A stretch of 31,879 bases of DNA from Salibaculum sp035270045. GTDB taxonomy: Bacteria; Pseudomonadota; Alphaproteobacteria; Rhodobacterales; Rhodobacteraceae. Both the position numbers and the translations under genes were made by a program. Below are positions 23,284 to 31,455 of the stretch, one piece after another. A model generated the notes under the pieces. That model saw only the letters and a list, made by a program, of their open reading frames with translations, had not been told where the DNA came from and did no database searches. The stretch covers positions 1-31,879 of the forward strand of contig NZ_DATFIP010000078.1 in NCBI RefSeq assembly GCF_035270045.1. Direction: 5' to 3'. Numbering within the stretch: position 1 is the stretch's first letter; each line of letters starts with the position of its first letter.

Positions 23284-24852
23284 TCAATTGCTGATGACGG
23301 TGATGCGGCCATCCGTGAAGGGCTCGTAGGGGCTGTTCTCGGCCATGTACTCGGCCGTGACATCGGCCAGGTCCGGGCCGAAGTCATAGGCGTTCTCGGC
23401 GCCCACGAACATGGAATAGCCGTCGCCGCCATTGCGGACGTAGTTATTGGAGACCACGCCGTAGGTCGCGCCCATGTCGATCGGCTCGCCACCGACCATG
23501 ACCTCGGAAATCCGGCTGCCCGGCTCGGCGCCCAGATCAACGGTGTACGACATGCCCGCGATCTGCGGGAAGCGTCCTGCGCCGTCCTCGACCTGGCCGA
23601 CGCCGTTTTCAAGCGCGGCGACGATGGTCTCGCCGCTGACCTCGAAGGTCGAAAGCGTGTTCTGGAAAGGCAGAACGGTCAGGACATCCCCCATGGTGAC
23701 TTCGCCCTGGCCGATCGAGGCGCGCAGCCCGCCGCCGTTCTGGATGGCGATCTCGATGCCCTGGTCGGCAACACGATCGAGCATGGCGTCGGCCACGAGG
23801 TTGCCCATGGGGCACTCCATGGTGCGGCAGACCTCGCGCGAGCCGATGATCGGGGTCTCGGCTTCGGCAACGACCTGGGTCTTCATCTCTTCGATTGGGG
23901 CGCCCATCTCCGCGATGCGCGCGGACATCTCGGGGTCCGGCGTGACCGATGCATCCAGCAGGATCGGATCGCCCGTGGCCTCGATTACGTTGCCCTCGTC
24001 ATCGAAGGTGAGGCTCAGCTCGCCCAGGTACTTGGTATAGGCATAGGCCTGCGCGACCGGGGTGCCCTCGATCATCTCGGGATAGGCCGGGGTGTCGGCG
24101 TCGCCGTTGGTCATCAGCGTGTGGCTGTGGCCGCCGATGATCACGTCGATCTGAGGCACGGCGGCCGCGATGCGCCGATCAAGCGGCAGCCCGACGTGGT
24201 TGAGCGCTATGATGATGTCGACGCCCTGGTCGGTCAGGGTCTGGGCGTCGGCGGCCAGGCTGTCGATCTCGTCCTGGAAGGTGACGTTCGGGCCGGGGCT
24301 GGACGTCTCGTCGGTATCGGTGGCCAAGGCCGAGATGATGCCGATCTGCTGGCCGCCCACTTCGAGCACGACGTGGTTCTGCACGCGGTCCCCGAGCAAT
24401 TCCGAGGAGGACAGGTCCAGGTTGCCCGAGATCACCGGGAAGCTGACCATGTCGATGAATTCGGCAAGCTTGGGCGGGCCGTCGTCGAACTCGTGGTTGC
24501 CCACGGCCATGACGTCATAGCCGATATCCTCCATGAACTCGGCCTCGGCCGCGCCCTTGAAGGTGGTGTAGAACAGCGACCCCTGGAACGGGTCGCCGGC
24601 GTCCAGAAGGACCACATTCTGGTCGGCCAGTTCCTCGCGCTTCTGGTCGACCATGGTCGAAACGCGGGCGATGCCACCGAAGCACTCGCCGGCGGCCTCG
24701 TCCTCGGCGCCGCAGGTGGAATCGAAGGCGTTGATCGACTCGATGCGGCTGTGCATGTCGTTGGTGTGCAGGATGGTCAGCGAATACTCGGCCGCGGCCA
24801 TGCTGCCGGTCACGGCCAGCAGGGCGGTTGTGGAAAGCAGGCGGAAGGTCAT
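23284..24852 (-). CDS. Exported 5'-nucleotidase / metallophosphatase (UshA-like)
   Basis: 522-aa periplasmic enzyme that removes phosphate from nucleotides or related esters. It has a signal peptide (MTFRLLSTTALLAVTGSMAAA, mature start near EYS). The metallophosphatase motifs come in order: LTILHTNDMHSR, LLDAGDPFQG, VGNHEFDDG, NHVGL and GGHSHT, all as expected for the two-metal site. The C-terminal substrate domain follows with NGGGLRASI and NNYVRNGGDGYSMF. TGAGGGG before the ATG supports the start at 24852. It is divergent from the DUF952 gene and ends at a strong terminator. Its products would feed the salvage genes seen elsewhere in the window. Confidence 0.92.
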   Translation of the reverse strand: MTFRLLSTTALLAVTGSMAAAEYSLTILHTNDMHSRIESINAFDSTCGAEDEAAGECFGGIARVSTMVDQKREELADQNVVLLDAGDPFQGSLFYTTFKGAAEAEFMEDIGYDVMAVGNHEFDDGPPKLAEFIDMVSFPVISGNLDLSSSELLGDRVQNHVVLEVGGQQIGIISALATDTDETSSPGPNVTFQDEIDSLAADAQTLTDQGVDIIIALNHVGLPLDRRIAAAVPQIDVIIGGHSHTLMTNGDADTPAYPEMIEGTPVAQAYAYTKYLGELSLTFDDEGNVIEATGDPILLDASVTPDPEMSARIAEMGAPIEEMKTQVVAEAETPIIGSREVCRTMECPMGNLVADAMLDRVADQGIEIAIQNGGGLRASIGQGEVTMGDVLTVLPFQNTLSTFEVSGETIVAALENGVGQVEDGAGRFPQIAGMSYTVDLGAEPGSRISEVMVGGEPIDMGATYGVVSNNYVRNGGDGYSMFVGAENAYDFGPDLADVTAEYMAENSPYEPFTDGRITVISN

Positions 24853-24884
24853 GGGTCTACCCCTCAGGTGTTGGAACGACGACA

Positions 24885-24898
24885 GCTTGCGCGCAAGC
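24885..24898. promoter_or_regulatory. 14-bp perfect palindrome between nucleotidase and DUF952 gene
   Basis: GCTTGCGCGCAAGC is a perfect palindrome, 33 bp upstream of the nucleotidase start in the 144-bp divergent gap. A second self-complementary element, CGCAGCC then GGCTGCG (24932-24946), lies further on. Possible operator or leader hairpin; factor unknown. Confidence 0.35.
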
Positions 24899-24996
24899 CG
24901 GGCGGGAGTCAAAGCCGATGTCGAAACGCGGCGCAGCCGGGCTGCGTGACAGTCGGCCCGCTTGACGGGGCCGCGGGCACGGGCCAAACCAGCGCC

Positions 24997-25332
24997 ATGC
25001 TGATTTACAAGATTCTGACCGCCGACCAATGGACCACGCTGGAGCAGACGGGGCGCTTCGACGGCGCCCCCATCGACCTGGCCGACGGCTATATCCATGC
25101 CTCGACCGCTGTCCAGGCTCAGGAAACCGCCGAAAAGCACTTCGCCGGGCAGACCGGGCTGATACTGGCCGCACTGGAGGCCGAGACCTTCGGCAAGGAC
25201 CTGCGCTGGGAGGTGTCGCGCGGCGGGGCCGAGTTCCCGCATATCTACAATCGTCCGCTTCTGCACGCCGAGGTTCTTTGGGCCAGGCCGATCCCGATCA
25301 GGGACGGCCTGCCGCAGGTGCCGGTGTCGTGA
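24997..25332 (+). CDS. DUF952 family protein
   Basis: 111-aa cytosolic protein of a conserved family of unknown function. It begins MLIYKILTADQWTTLEQTG, has DLADGYIHASTAVQAQETA at about 28-46 (the family's G-x-IH-x-S core), and ends with PHIYNRPLLHAEVLWARP. This layout is diagnostic of DUF952. The stop overlaps the probable GTG start of pyrD by four bases, so it is translationally coupled to pyrimidine synthesis. I do not assign a function. Confidence 0.88.
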   Translation: MLIYKILTADQWTTLEQTGRFDGAPIDLADGYIHASTAVQAQETAEKHFAGQTGLILAALEAETFGKDLRWEVSRGGAEFPHIYNRPLLHAEVLWARPIPIRDGLPQVPVS

Positions 25333-26372
25333 GCGTGATGGAACAGGTCGGGTTGCGCGCACTGCGCGCGATGGACCCCGAGACCGGGCATGACCTTGCG
25401 CTGAAGGCGCTGAACATGGGGTTCGGGCCCAAAGGCGGCCCGGTGACATCCGCCCGGCTCGGGACGCGGATTGCCGGGTTGGACCTGCCCAATCCGGTGG
25501 GACTGGCCGCCGGGTTTGACAAGAACGCGGTTGCACTGGAGGCCTTGGCGAAAACCGGCTTCGGCTTTTGCGAGGTCGGGGCAGCCACCCCGCGCCCACA
25601 ACCGGGCAACCCGCGCCCCCGGTTGTTCCGCCTGTCCGAGGATGCCGCCGCGATCAACCGCCTTGGTTTCAATAATGAGGGGATGGAAGCGATCGCGCGT
25701 CGCCTTGCGTGTCGCACCGCCGGGGCCATCGTGGGGCTGAACCTCGGCGCCAACAGGGACAGCGCCGACCGGGCAGAGGATTTCGCCACTGTGCTGCGCC
25801 GTTGCGGCCCGCATGTCGATTTTGCCACGGTCAATGTCTCGAGTCCCAATACCGAGAAGCTGCGCGACCTGCAGGGAAAGGCGGCGCTGGCTGGCTTGCT
25901 GGAAGGCGTGACGGCCGTGAACGAAAGCGGCGTGCCGATCTTCCTGAAGATCGCCCCGGACTTGACGAACCGCGAGCTCGAGGACGTGGCCGAGGTCGCG
26001 GGCGCCGCCGGTGTCGCGGCCATCATCGCCACCAACACGACCACGGGCCGCGACGGGCTGCGGTCGGTTCATCGCGGCGAGAGCGGCGGCCTGTCCGGCC
26101 AGCCCCTGTTCGAAACATCAACCCGGATGCTGGCACGGCTGGCGACCCTGACGGAGCTACCCTTGATCGGTGTGGGGGGGGTCGGATCGGCCGAACAGGC
26201 CTATGCGAAGATCCGCGCGGGCGCCTCTGCGGTGCAGCTTTACACCGCGCTGGTTTATGGCGGCATCTCGCTGGCGGGCCGGATCGCGCGCGGGCTGGAT
26301 GCCTTGCTGGTTCGGGACGGCTTTGAAACCGTGGCCGATGCCGTGGGAACCGGAAAACGAGACTGGACATGA
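25329..26372 (+). CDS. pyrD: Dihydroorotate dehydrogenase (quinone), class 2
   Basis: Flavoprotein that oxidises dihydroorotate to orotate and passes electrons to quinone at the inner membrane. 347 aa from a GTG overlapping the DUF952 stop; an ATG three codons later (25338) is the alternative. The N-terminal helical segment (MEQVGLRALRAMDPETGHDLALKAL in parts) marks the membrane-associated class 2. Motifs: GLAAGFDKNA, VGAATPRPQPGNPRPRLFRL, INRLGFNNEG, NVSSPNTEKLRDLQ with the catalytic Ser, KIAPDL, and IATNTT. The stop overlaps the ATG of the ArsC-family gene. Confidence 0.95.
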   Translation: MSVMEQVGLRALRAMDPETGHDLALKALNMGFGPKGGPVTSARLGTRIAGLDLPNPVGLAAGFDKNAVALEALAKTGFGFCEVGAATPRPQPGNPRPRLFRLSEDAAAINRLGFNNEGMEAIARRLACRTAGAIVGLNLGANRDSADRAEDFATVLRRCGPHVDFATVNVSSPNTEKLRDLQGKAALAGLLEGVTAVNESGVPIFLKIAPDLTNRELEDVAEVAGAAGVAAIIATNTTTGRDGLRSVHRGESGGLSGQPLFETSTRMLARLATLTELPLIGVGGVGSAEQAYAKIRAGASAVQLYTALVYGGISLAGRIARGLDALLVRDGFETVADAVGTGKRDWT

Positions 26373-26719
26373 TCCTGTGGCACAATCCGCGTTGTTCGAA
26401 ATCGCGGCAGGCGCTGGAATTGTTGCGCGACAACGGCGTGGAGCCGATCCTGCGGCTTTACCTGAAGGATCCGCCGACCGAGGTCGAGATTGAAGAGGTC
26501 CGCCGGGCATTGGACGTACCGCCAATGGACATGATGCGGCGCGGTGAGAGACTGTTCAAGGAATTGGGCCTTGCCGATGCGGACGATGCAATGCTGCTCT
26601 CGGCGATGGCGGCCAATCCCATCCTGATCGAGCGGCCCATCGCCATTTCCCCGGCAGGCGCCCGTATCGGACGCCCGCCGGAAGATGTGCTAATCCTTCT
26701 GGGCGACGGCGGCGAGTAG
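26369..26719 (+). CDS. arsC: ArsC-family protein (glutaredoxin-type arsenate reductase fold)
   Basis: 116-aa thioredoxin-fold protein. The catalytic cysteine sits in MILWHNPRCSKSRQAL (Cys9), and the family's ERPI region appears as PILIERPIAISPAGARIGRPP near the C-terminus. Arsenate reductases of this type use glutathione and glutaredoxin. No arsenic transporter or ArsR is nearby; it is instead coupled to pyrD by a 4-bp overlap, so a housekeeping role (Spx/YffB-like) is possible. Its last 30 bases overlap the 3' end of putA on the opposite strand. Confidence 0.9.
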   Translation: MILWHNPRCSKSRQALELLRDNGVEPILRLYLKDPPTEVEIEEVRRALDVPPMDMMRRGERLFKELGLADADDAMLLSAMAANPILIERPIAISPAGARIGRPPEDVLILLGDGGE

Positions 26720-29700
26720 CGCCGCGTTGCCGCCGGCCGCCGTCGTGTCAATGCAGACATGGCGTTCATGCAGGACATGGGCGGCGTCCGGTCGGGCCGT
26801 TACCAGCGGGATGATGGGGCCGTCTCGGTCGGCCAGGGCGACCTCGTAGGCGCGGCCAGTATCCGTATCTCCCCACCAGATCGCCGCCTCGGCGGGCAGA
26901 TCGCGCAAGGCCTCGGGCGGGACGGACCCGTCCGCCTTCACCGGCTGGCCGCCAAGCGCACTGACCGCCTCGGCCTGTGCCCTCGCCGTGTCGGCCCCGG
27001 GGCCGAGGCATAGCAGCGGGCCGCGTGGGATCTCCGAAAGCCGGTTGGATTCGCCGGTTGGGCCGGGCAGGTCCACAGGCGTGCCCGGTTCGCTTGCCGC
27101 CGCCCCTTCCAGCGCCTTGCGCAGATTGCCAAGGTCGGCGGCTCTGGCCCATTCGTCCGAATACTCCCCGGCGGCCGGCATCAGGAAACGCGGCAGGTAG
27201 TGCGGCCCACCGGCCTTGGGGCCGGTGCCCGACAGCCCCTCGCCGCCGAAGGGCTGGCTGCCCACCACGGCGCCGATCTGGTTGCGGTTGACGTAGATGT
27301 TGCCCACGCGCATGGCCTCGACGATTTCCTGGACGCGGTCATCGATGCGGGTGTGCAGGCCGAAAGTCAGACCGTAGCCGGTGGCGTTGATCCGGTCCAG
27401 GATCTGGGGCAGATGCTCGGCATCGAAGCCTGCGACATGCAGGACCGGGCCAAAGATCTCGCGCTCCAGCGCCTCGATGCCATCGATCTCGATCAGGGTG
27501 GGGGCGACGAAGGTGCCGTCCCCGGGCGCGGCCAGTTCGTGCAGCAACCGGCCTTCGCCGCGGGCCTTGTCGATGTGATGAACGATAGTCTGGCGCGCTT
27601 CGTCGTCGATCACGGGCCCCACGTCGACGGACAGGTGCCACGGGTCGCCCATGCGCAATTCGTCCATCGCGCCCCTTAGCATGCTCACAACCTTGTCCTT
27701 CACGTCGTTCTGCACGTAGAGGCAGCGCAGCGCGGAACAGCGCTGGCCCGCCGACTGGAAGGCGCTTTGCAGAATGTCCCGGATGGCATGTTCGGGCAGG
27801 GCGGTGCTGTCCACGACCATGGCGTTCAGCCCGCCGGTCTCCGCGATCAACGGCGTGCCGGGGGCGGCGTTCTCGGCCATGGCGCGGCGGATTAGCCGGG
27901 CGGTCTCGGTTGAACCCGTGAAGGCCACGCCGTTGATGCGGCTGTCCGAGGTCAGGGCCGCGCCCACGTCGCCCGCTCCTGGCAGCAGTTGCAGGGCACC
28001 GGTCGGCACGCCCGCCTCGTGCATCAGCTGCGCTGCGTGGTGAGCGACAAGACAGGTCTGTTCCGCGGGTTTCGCCAACACCGCGTTGCCCGCGGCCAGG
28101 GCGGCCGCGATCTGGCCGGTGAAAATGGCCAGCGGGAAGTTCCATGGGCTGATGCAGACCCAGCGGCCGCGTGGAGAAGGGGCCTCGGCGTTTTCGATCT
28201 GCATGGCGTAGTAATGCAGGAAATCCACCGCTTCGCGCACCTCGCCCACGGCGTCGAGCAGGGTCTTGCCCGCCTCCCGGTGCAACACGGCAAACAGCTC
28301 CTCGGCGTTGGCCTCGTAGGCGGCGGCGATGCCGCGCAGGGTTTCGGCCCGGGTCGCGGGGCTGGCATCCCAGGTCTGTGCGGTCTCCAGCGCGGCCTCA
28401 ACCGCCTCCGGGGTGGCGTCGCCGACAGTGCCCACGGTATCACCCGGCAGGGCGGGGTTTATGATGCGGCGCGGGGCGGACTTCGCCTCTGATTGCCAAG
28501 ATGACGCCAAAAGCGGCACGGCTTGCCATTGCGCCTCGCGGAACGGGTCGCGGCCGGCGTCGATCTCGGCCAGCGCCGGACGATAAGTCAGGTCCCAGCC
28601 CTTGGAGTTGGCCCGGTCGGGGGCAAAGAGCGCCGGGCCGGTGGCCAGGGGGTAGCGTTTTTCCAGGTCGTCGAAGGGGTCCGCGGCGACCTCTTCGGCG
28701 GGCACGTCCTCGTCCACGATCTGGTTGACGAAGCTTGAATTGGCACCGTTTTCAAGCAGGCGGCGAACGAGATAGGCCAACAGGTCCGCGTGCGCACCGA
28801 CGGGGGCGTAGATGCGGCAGCGGGTGCCATGGTCGGCCATGACGATCTTGTGCAACTCCTCGCCCATGCCGTGCAGGCGCTGGAACTCGAAGGCCTCCTT
28901 GGCCACGCCCATCCGGTCGGCCATGTGCAGGACCGCGTGAACCGTGTGGGCATTGTGGGTGGCGAATTGCGGATAGATCACGTCCGTCATGCCCAGCATC
29001 TTTCTAGCATTGGCGATGTAGCTGACATCCGTGGCGGGTTTCGAGGTAAAGACCGGAAAGCCGTCCAGCCCCATGACCTGGCCGCGCTTGATCTCGGCGT
29101 CCCAGTAGGCGCCCTTGACCAGGCGCACCATGAAGCGCTGGCCGGTGCGATGGCCAAGGTCGTGCAGCCAGTCCAGGACATATCCCGCGCGTTGCCCGTA
29201 GGCCTGCACGACCACGCCGAAGCCGTCCCAGCCCGCCAGCGCCGGGTCGGTGGCCACGGCCTCGATCACGTCAAGCGAGAGCGACAGTCGGTCGGCCTCT
29301 TCCGCGTCGATGTTGAAACCCTGCCCGGCGGATTTCGCCAGCAGGGCGAGGGACCGCAGCCGCGGCACCAGTTCGTCCATCACGCGGTCGCGCTGGGCCT
29401 CTTCGTAACGGGCGTGCAGCGCTGACAGCTTGACCGAGATCCCGGGGTTCTGCGTGACGTCATGCGATGTACACGCCCCGGCGATGGCGCTGATGGCGCG
29501 GGAATAGGACAGGTGGTAGTGGCGCGCGTCGGCATCCGTGCGCGCTGCCTCTCCCAGCATGTCGTAGGAATAGGTGAAGCCGATCTTCTCCATTCCTGCG
29601 GCGCGTTTCATGGCGGCCTGGATATCCTCACCCAGCACGAACTGGCGCCCCATCTCGCGCATCGCGCGGCCCACGGCAGAGCGGATCACCGGCTCGCCCA

Positions 29701-30157
29701 ATCGCTTGATCGCACCCCGAAGATGGCCGGCGGGACCCGGTTTGCGGTCGGCCAGCACCTTCCCCGTCAGCATCAGCCCCCAGGTCGAGGCATTGACCAG
29801 GGAAGACGCGGAATGCCCCAGGTGCTTGCCCCAATCGCTGGGGGCGATCTTGTCCTCGATCAGGGCGTCGATGGTCTCGGCATCGGGCACGCGCAGCAAC
29901 GCCTCGGCCAGGCACATCAGCGCGATCCCTTCTTCGGTGGACAACCCGTATTCGGCCAGGAAGACCTCCATCAGCCCCGGCGAGGCGGCGCCGCGAATCC
30001 GCCGCACCAGATCGGCCGCGCCATCGCGGATGGCGGCGCGCGCGGCGGGGTCCAGGTCGGCACGGGCCACGAGATTACCCACGAGGGCGGCTTCGTCGGC
30101 CAGGTAATGCGCATCGATGGCCCGGCGCAGGTCGGCCGGTGTGGTCATGTTGGTCAT
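26690..30157 (-). CDS. putA: Bifunctional proline dehydrogenase / glutamate-semialdehyde dehydrogenase
   Basis: Oxidises proline to glutamate in two steps on one chain. 1155 aa. The N-terminus lacks a ribbon-helix-helix DNA-binding domain, so this PutA is not its own repressor. The proline dehydrogenase barrel runs to about residue 480 (VRLVKGAYWDAEIKRGQ, FATHNAHTVHAV). The aldehyde dehydrogenase starts near 570, with ISPWNFPLAIF, FTGSTETA, LIAETGGLNAMVVD and catalytic Cys807 in SAGQRCSALRC. A C-terminal ~150-aa extension suggests the longer type B PutA. Two in-frame starts (Met1 and Met4) are equally possible. Divergent from putR; its 3' end overlaps the ArsC-family gene. Confidence 0.95.
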   Translation of the reverse strand: MTNMTTPADLRRAIDAHYLADEAALVGNLVARADLDPAARAAIRDGAADLVRRIRGAASPGLMEVFLAEYGLSTEEGIALMCLAEALLRVPDAETIDALIEDKIAPSDWGKHLGHSASSLVNASTWGLMLTGKVLADRKPGPAGHLRGAIKRLGEPVIRSAVGRAMREMGRQFVLGEDIQAAMKRAAGMEKIGFTYSYDMLGEAARTDADARHYHLSYSRAISAIAGACTSHDVTQNPGISVKLSALHARYEEAQRDRVMDELVPRLRSLALLAKSAGQGFNIDAEEADRLSLSLDVIEAVATDPALAGWDGFGVVVQAYGQRAGYVLDWLHDLGHRTGQRFMVRLVKGAYWDAEIKRGQVMGLDGFPVFTSKPATDVSYIANARKMLGMTDVIYPQFATHNAHTVHAVLHMADRMGVAKEAFEFQRLHGMGEELHKIVMADHGTRCRIYAPVGAHADLLAYLVRRLLENGANSSFVNQIVDEDVPAEEVAADPFDDLEKRYPLATGPALFAPDRANSKGWDLTYRPALAEIDAGRDPFREAQWQAVPLLASSWQSEAKSAPRRIINPALPGDTVGTVGDATPEAVEAALETAQTWDASPATRAETLRGIAAAYEANAEELFAVLHREAGKTLLDAVGEVREAVDFLHYYAMQIENAEAPSPRGRWVCISPWNFPLAIFTGQIAAALAAGNAVLAKPAEQTCLVAHHAAQLMHEAGVPTGALQLLPGAGDVGAALTSDSRINGVAFTGSTETARLIRRAMAENAAPGTPLIAETGGLNAMVVDSTALPEHAIRDILQSAFQSAGQRCSALRCLYVQNDVKDKVVSMLRGAMDELRMGDPWHLSVDVGPVIDDEARQTIVHHIDKARGEGRLLHELAAPGDGTFVAPTLIEIDGIEALEREIFGPVLHVAGFDAEHLPQILDRINATGYGLTFGLHTRIDDRVQEIVEAMRVGNIYVNRNQIGAVVGSQPFGGEGLSGTGPKAGGPHYLPRFLMPAAGEYSDEWARAADLGNLRKALEGAAASEPGTPVDLPGPTGESNRLSEIPRGPLLCLGPGADTARAQAEAVSALGGQPVKADGSVPPEALRDLPAEAAIWWGDTDTGRAYEVALADRDGPIIPLVTARPDAAHVLHERHVCIDTTAAGGNAALLAAVAQKD

Positions 30158-30195
30158 GGCGAGGTCCCCGAATCCATTTGTTCCAGGATATACCG

Positions 30196-30224
30196 TTGCA
30201 TCAAGTCAATTCGGCCTCTATAAT
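30196..30224 (+). promoter_or_regulatory. putR promoter (sigma-70 type)
   Basis: TTGCAT (30196-30201), a 17-bp spacer and TATAAT (30219-30224) form a near-consensus promoter 40-70 bp upstream of putR. The -10 box lies inside the inverted repeat at 30209-30242. Confidence 0.65.
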
Positions 30225-30242
30225 TTTAAAATGAGGTCGAAT
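30209..30242. promoter_or_regulatory. Dyad between putA and putR, candidate PutR site
   Basis: ATTCGGCCTC (30209-30218) and GAGGTCGAAT (30233-30242) are complementary at 9 of 10 positions around a 14-bp AT-only spacer. It spans the putR -10 box and lies 52-85 bp upstream of the putA start. Lrp-type regulators commonly bind such spaced dyads. Binding by PutR is inference from position. Confidence 0.55.
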
Positions 30243-30264
30243 GGACCAAACTTAGGGGATAAAA

Positions 30265-30747
30265 ATGACCAATCGACCTTACGAATTGGATGCCTTCGAC
30301 CGCAAGATTCTCGATGTCATCGCGGTGGATGGCCGCATCAGCGTGACAGAACTGGCCCGCCGCATCGGACTGTCCAAGTCGCCGACCCAGGCGCGGCTGA
30401 AACGGCTGGAGGAAACCGGTGTCGTGCGTGGCTACCGGGCGCTGTTCGACCCGATCCGTCTTGGACGGGACCACGTCGCCTTTGTCGAAGTCAAGCTTTC
30501 CGACACCCGCGAGGCGGCGCTCGCGGCCTTCAACGACTCCGTCACGCAGGTGCCCGAGATCGAGCAATGTCACCTGATCGCGGGGGCCTTCGACTACCTG
30601 CTGAAGGTACGCACCTCTTCCATGGGGGCCTACCGGATGGTTCTGGCCGACAGTATCTCGACCCTGCCGCATGTCGCGAATACCTCGACTTACGTGGCCA
30701 TGCAGGCGGTGAAGGAAGAGGGCGTGACAGCCGTCGCGCAGGCCTGA
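30265..30747 (+). CDS. putR: Lrp/AsnC-family regulator of proline utilisation
   Basis: 160-aa transcription factor. The N-terminal AsnC-type HTH is at about 8-65 (DAFDRKILDVIAVDGRIS, then LARRIGLSKSPTQARLKRLEETG), followed by the RAM ligand-binding domain (about 75-150: HVAFVEVKLS, then CHLIAGAFDYLLKVRTSSM). It is divergent from putA, the standard alphaproteobacterial arrangement in which PutR activates putA when proline is present. The GGGGAT upstream gives a modest ribosome site. The symbol is assigned from this context. Confidence 0.9.
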   Translation: MTNRPYELDAFDRKILDVIAVDGRISVTELARRIGLSKSPTQARLKRLEETGVVRGYRALFDPIRLGRDHVAFVEVKLSDTREAALAAFNDSVTQVPEIEQCHLIAGAFDYLLKVRTSSMGAYRMVLADSISTLPHVANTSTYVAMQAVKEEGVTAVAQA

Positions 30748-30783
30748 CTTGACCTTGCGCCAGGGCGCGCCACCTTTTCGGTG

Positions 30784-31320
30784 ATGAGATTCCTGCTGCC
30801 CCTCGCTCTGATCTCGGGCCCCGCCCTGGCTGACTGCCCGGCTCCGCCGGACCATACCGCAGCCTTCGACGAAGCCATCGCGCAATTGCAGGGCAGCAGC
30901 AACGAGATGGAGGCTCGCGAGCACAACGCCACGCTGTGGGGGCTTTGGCTTGATGCGCCGGACGAGCGCGCTCAAACCATGCTGGACGAAGGCATGGCCC
31001 GCCGCGAAAGCTATGACTTCCTTGGCTCCATCGCGGTGTTGTCGCGGCTGGTGGACTATTGCCCCGATTACGCCGAGGGTTACAACCAGCGCGCGTTTTC
31101 CTACTTCGTCGCGCGCCGCTACGAAGAGGCCCGCGCCGACCTCGAGCGTGCCCTGGAGCTGAACAACCGCCACATCGGCGCCCTTTCGGGGATGGCACTG
31201 GCGCTTATCGAGCTGGACCGTCCCGCCGAGGCCATCCCCTGGCTGCGCCGGGCAGTCGAATTGCATCCCTTCCTGGCCGAGCGCGCCCTGCTGGACAGGC
31301 TGCCGGGCGAGGATATCTGA
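30784..31320 (+). CDS. Exported tetratricopeptide-repeat protein
   Basis: 178-aa protein with a signal peptide (MRFLLPLALISGPALA, mature part starting near DCPAPP). From about residue 80 it has TPR-like helices: SIAVLSRLVDYCPDYAEGYNQRA, YEEARADLERALELNNRHIGA and PAEAIPWLRRAVELHP are clear repeats of the Trp/Ala-Tyr-Ala type. A GTG one codon upstream is an alternative start. It is 36 bp downstream of putR and could be co-transcribed with it. TPR proteins scaffold other proteins; the partner here is unknown. Confidence 0.82.
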   Translation: MRFLLPLALISGPALADCPAPPDHTAAFDEAIAQLQGSSNEMEAREHNATLWGLWLDAPDERAQTMLDEGMARRESYDFLGSIAVLSRLVDYCPDYAEGYNQRAFSYFVARRYEEARADLERALELNNRHIGALSGMALALIELDRPAEAIPWLRRAVELHPFLAERALLDRLPGEDI

Positions 31321-31369
31321 CTTTTCCCCGGCTGCCATGGCCCCTATGCTGCACGAACCTCTGGCAGAG

Positions 31370-31455
31370 GCCCGCGTGGTGGAATGGTAGACACAGGGGA
31401 CTTAAAATCCCTAGGCCGGAAGGCCGTGCCGGTTCGAGTCCGGCCGCGGGCACCA
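31370..31455 (+). tRNA. tRNA-Leu (anticodon UAA)
   Basis: 86-nt tRNA including an encoded CCA. Acceptor arms GCCCGCG (31370-31376) and CGCGGGC (31445-31451) pair fully. The anticodon loop is CTTAAAA with TAA, the variable arm is long as for leucine tRNAs, and the T-loop is GGTTCGAGTCC. The D-arm includes GTGGTGGAATGGTAGAC. The terminal A discriminator is leucine-like. Confidence 0.95.

Noticed and set aside
26369..26719. Arsenic resistance locus
   Set aside because: Only an ArsC-fold protein is present. No ArsR, ArsB/Acr3 or ArsH is adjacent, and it is coupled to pyrD.
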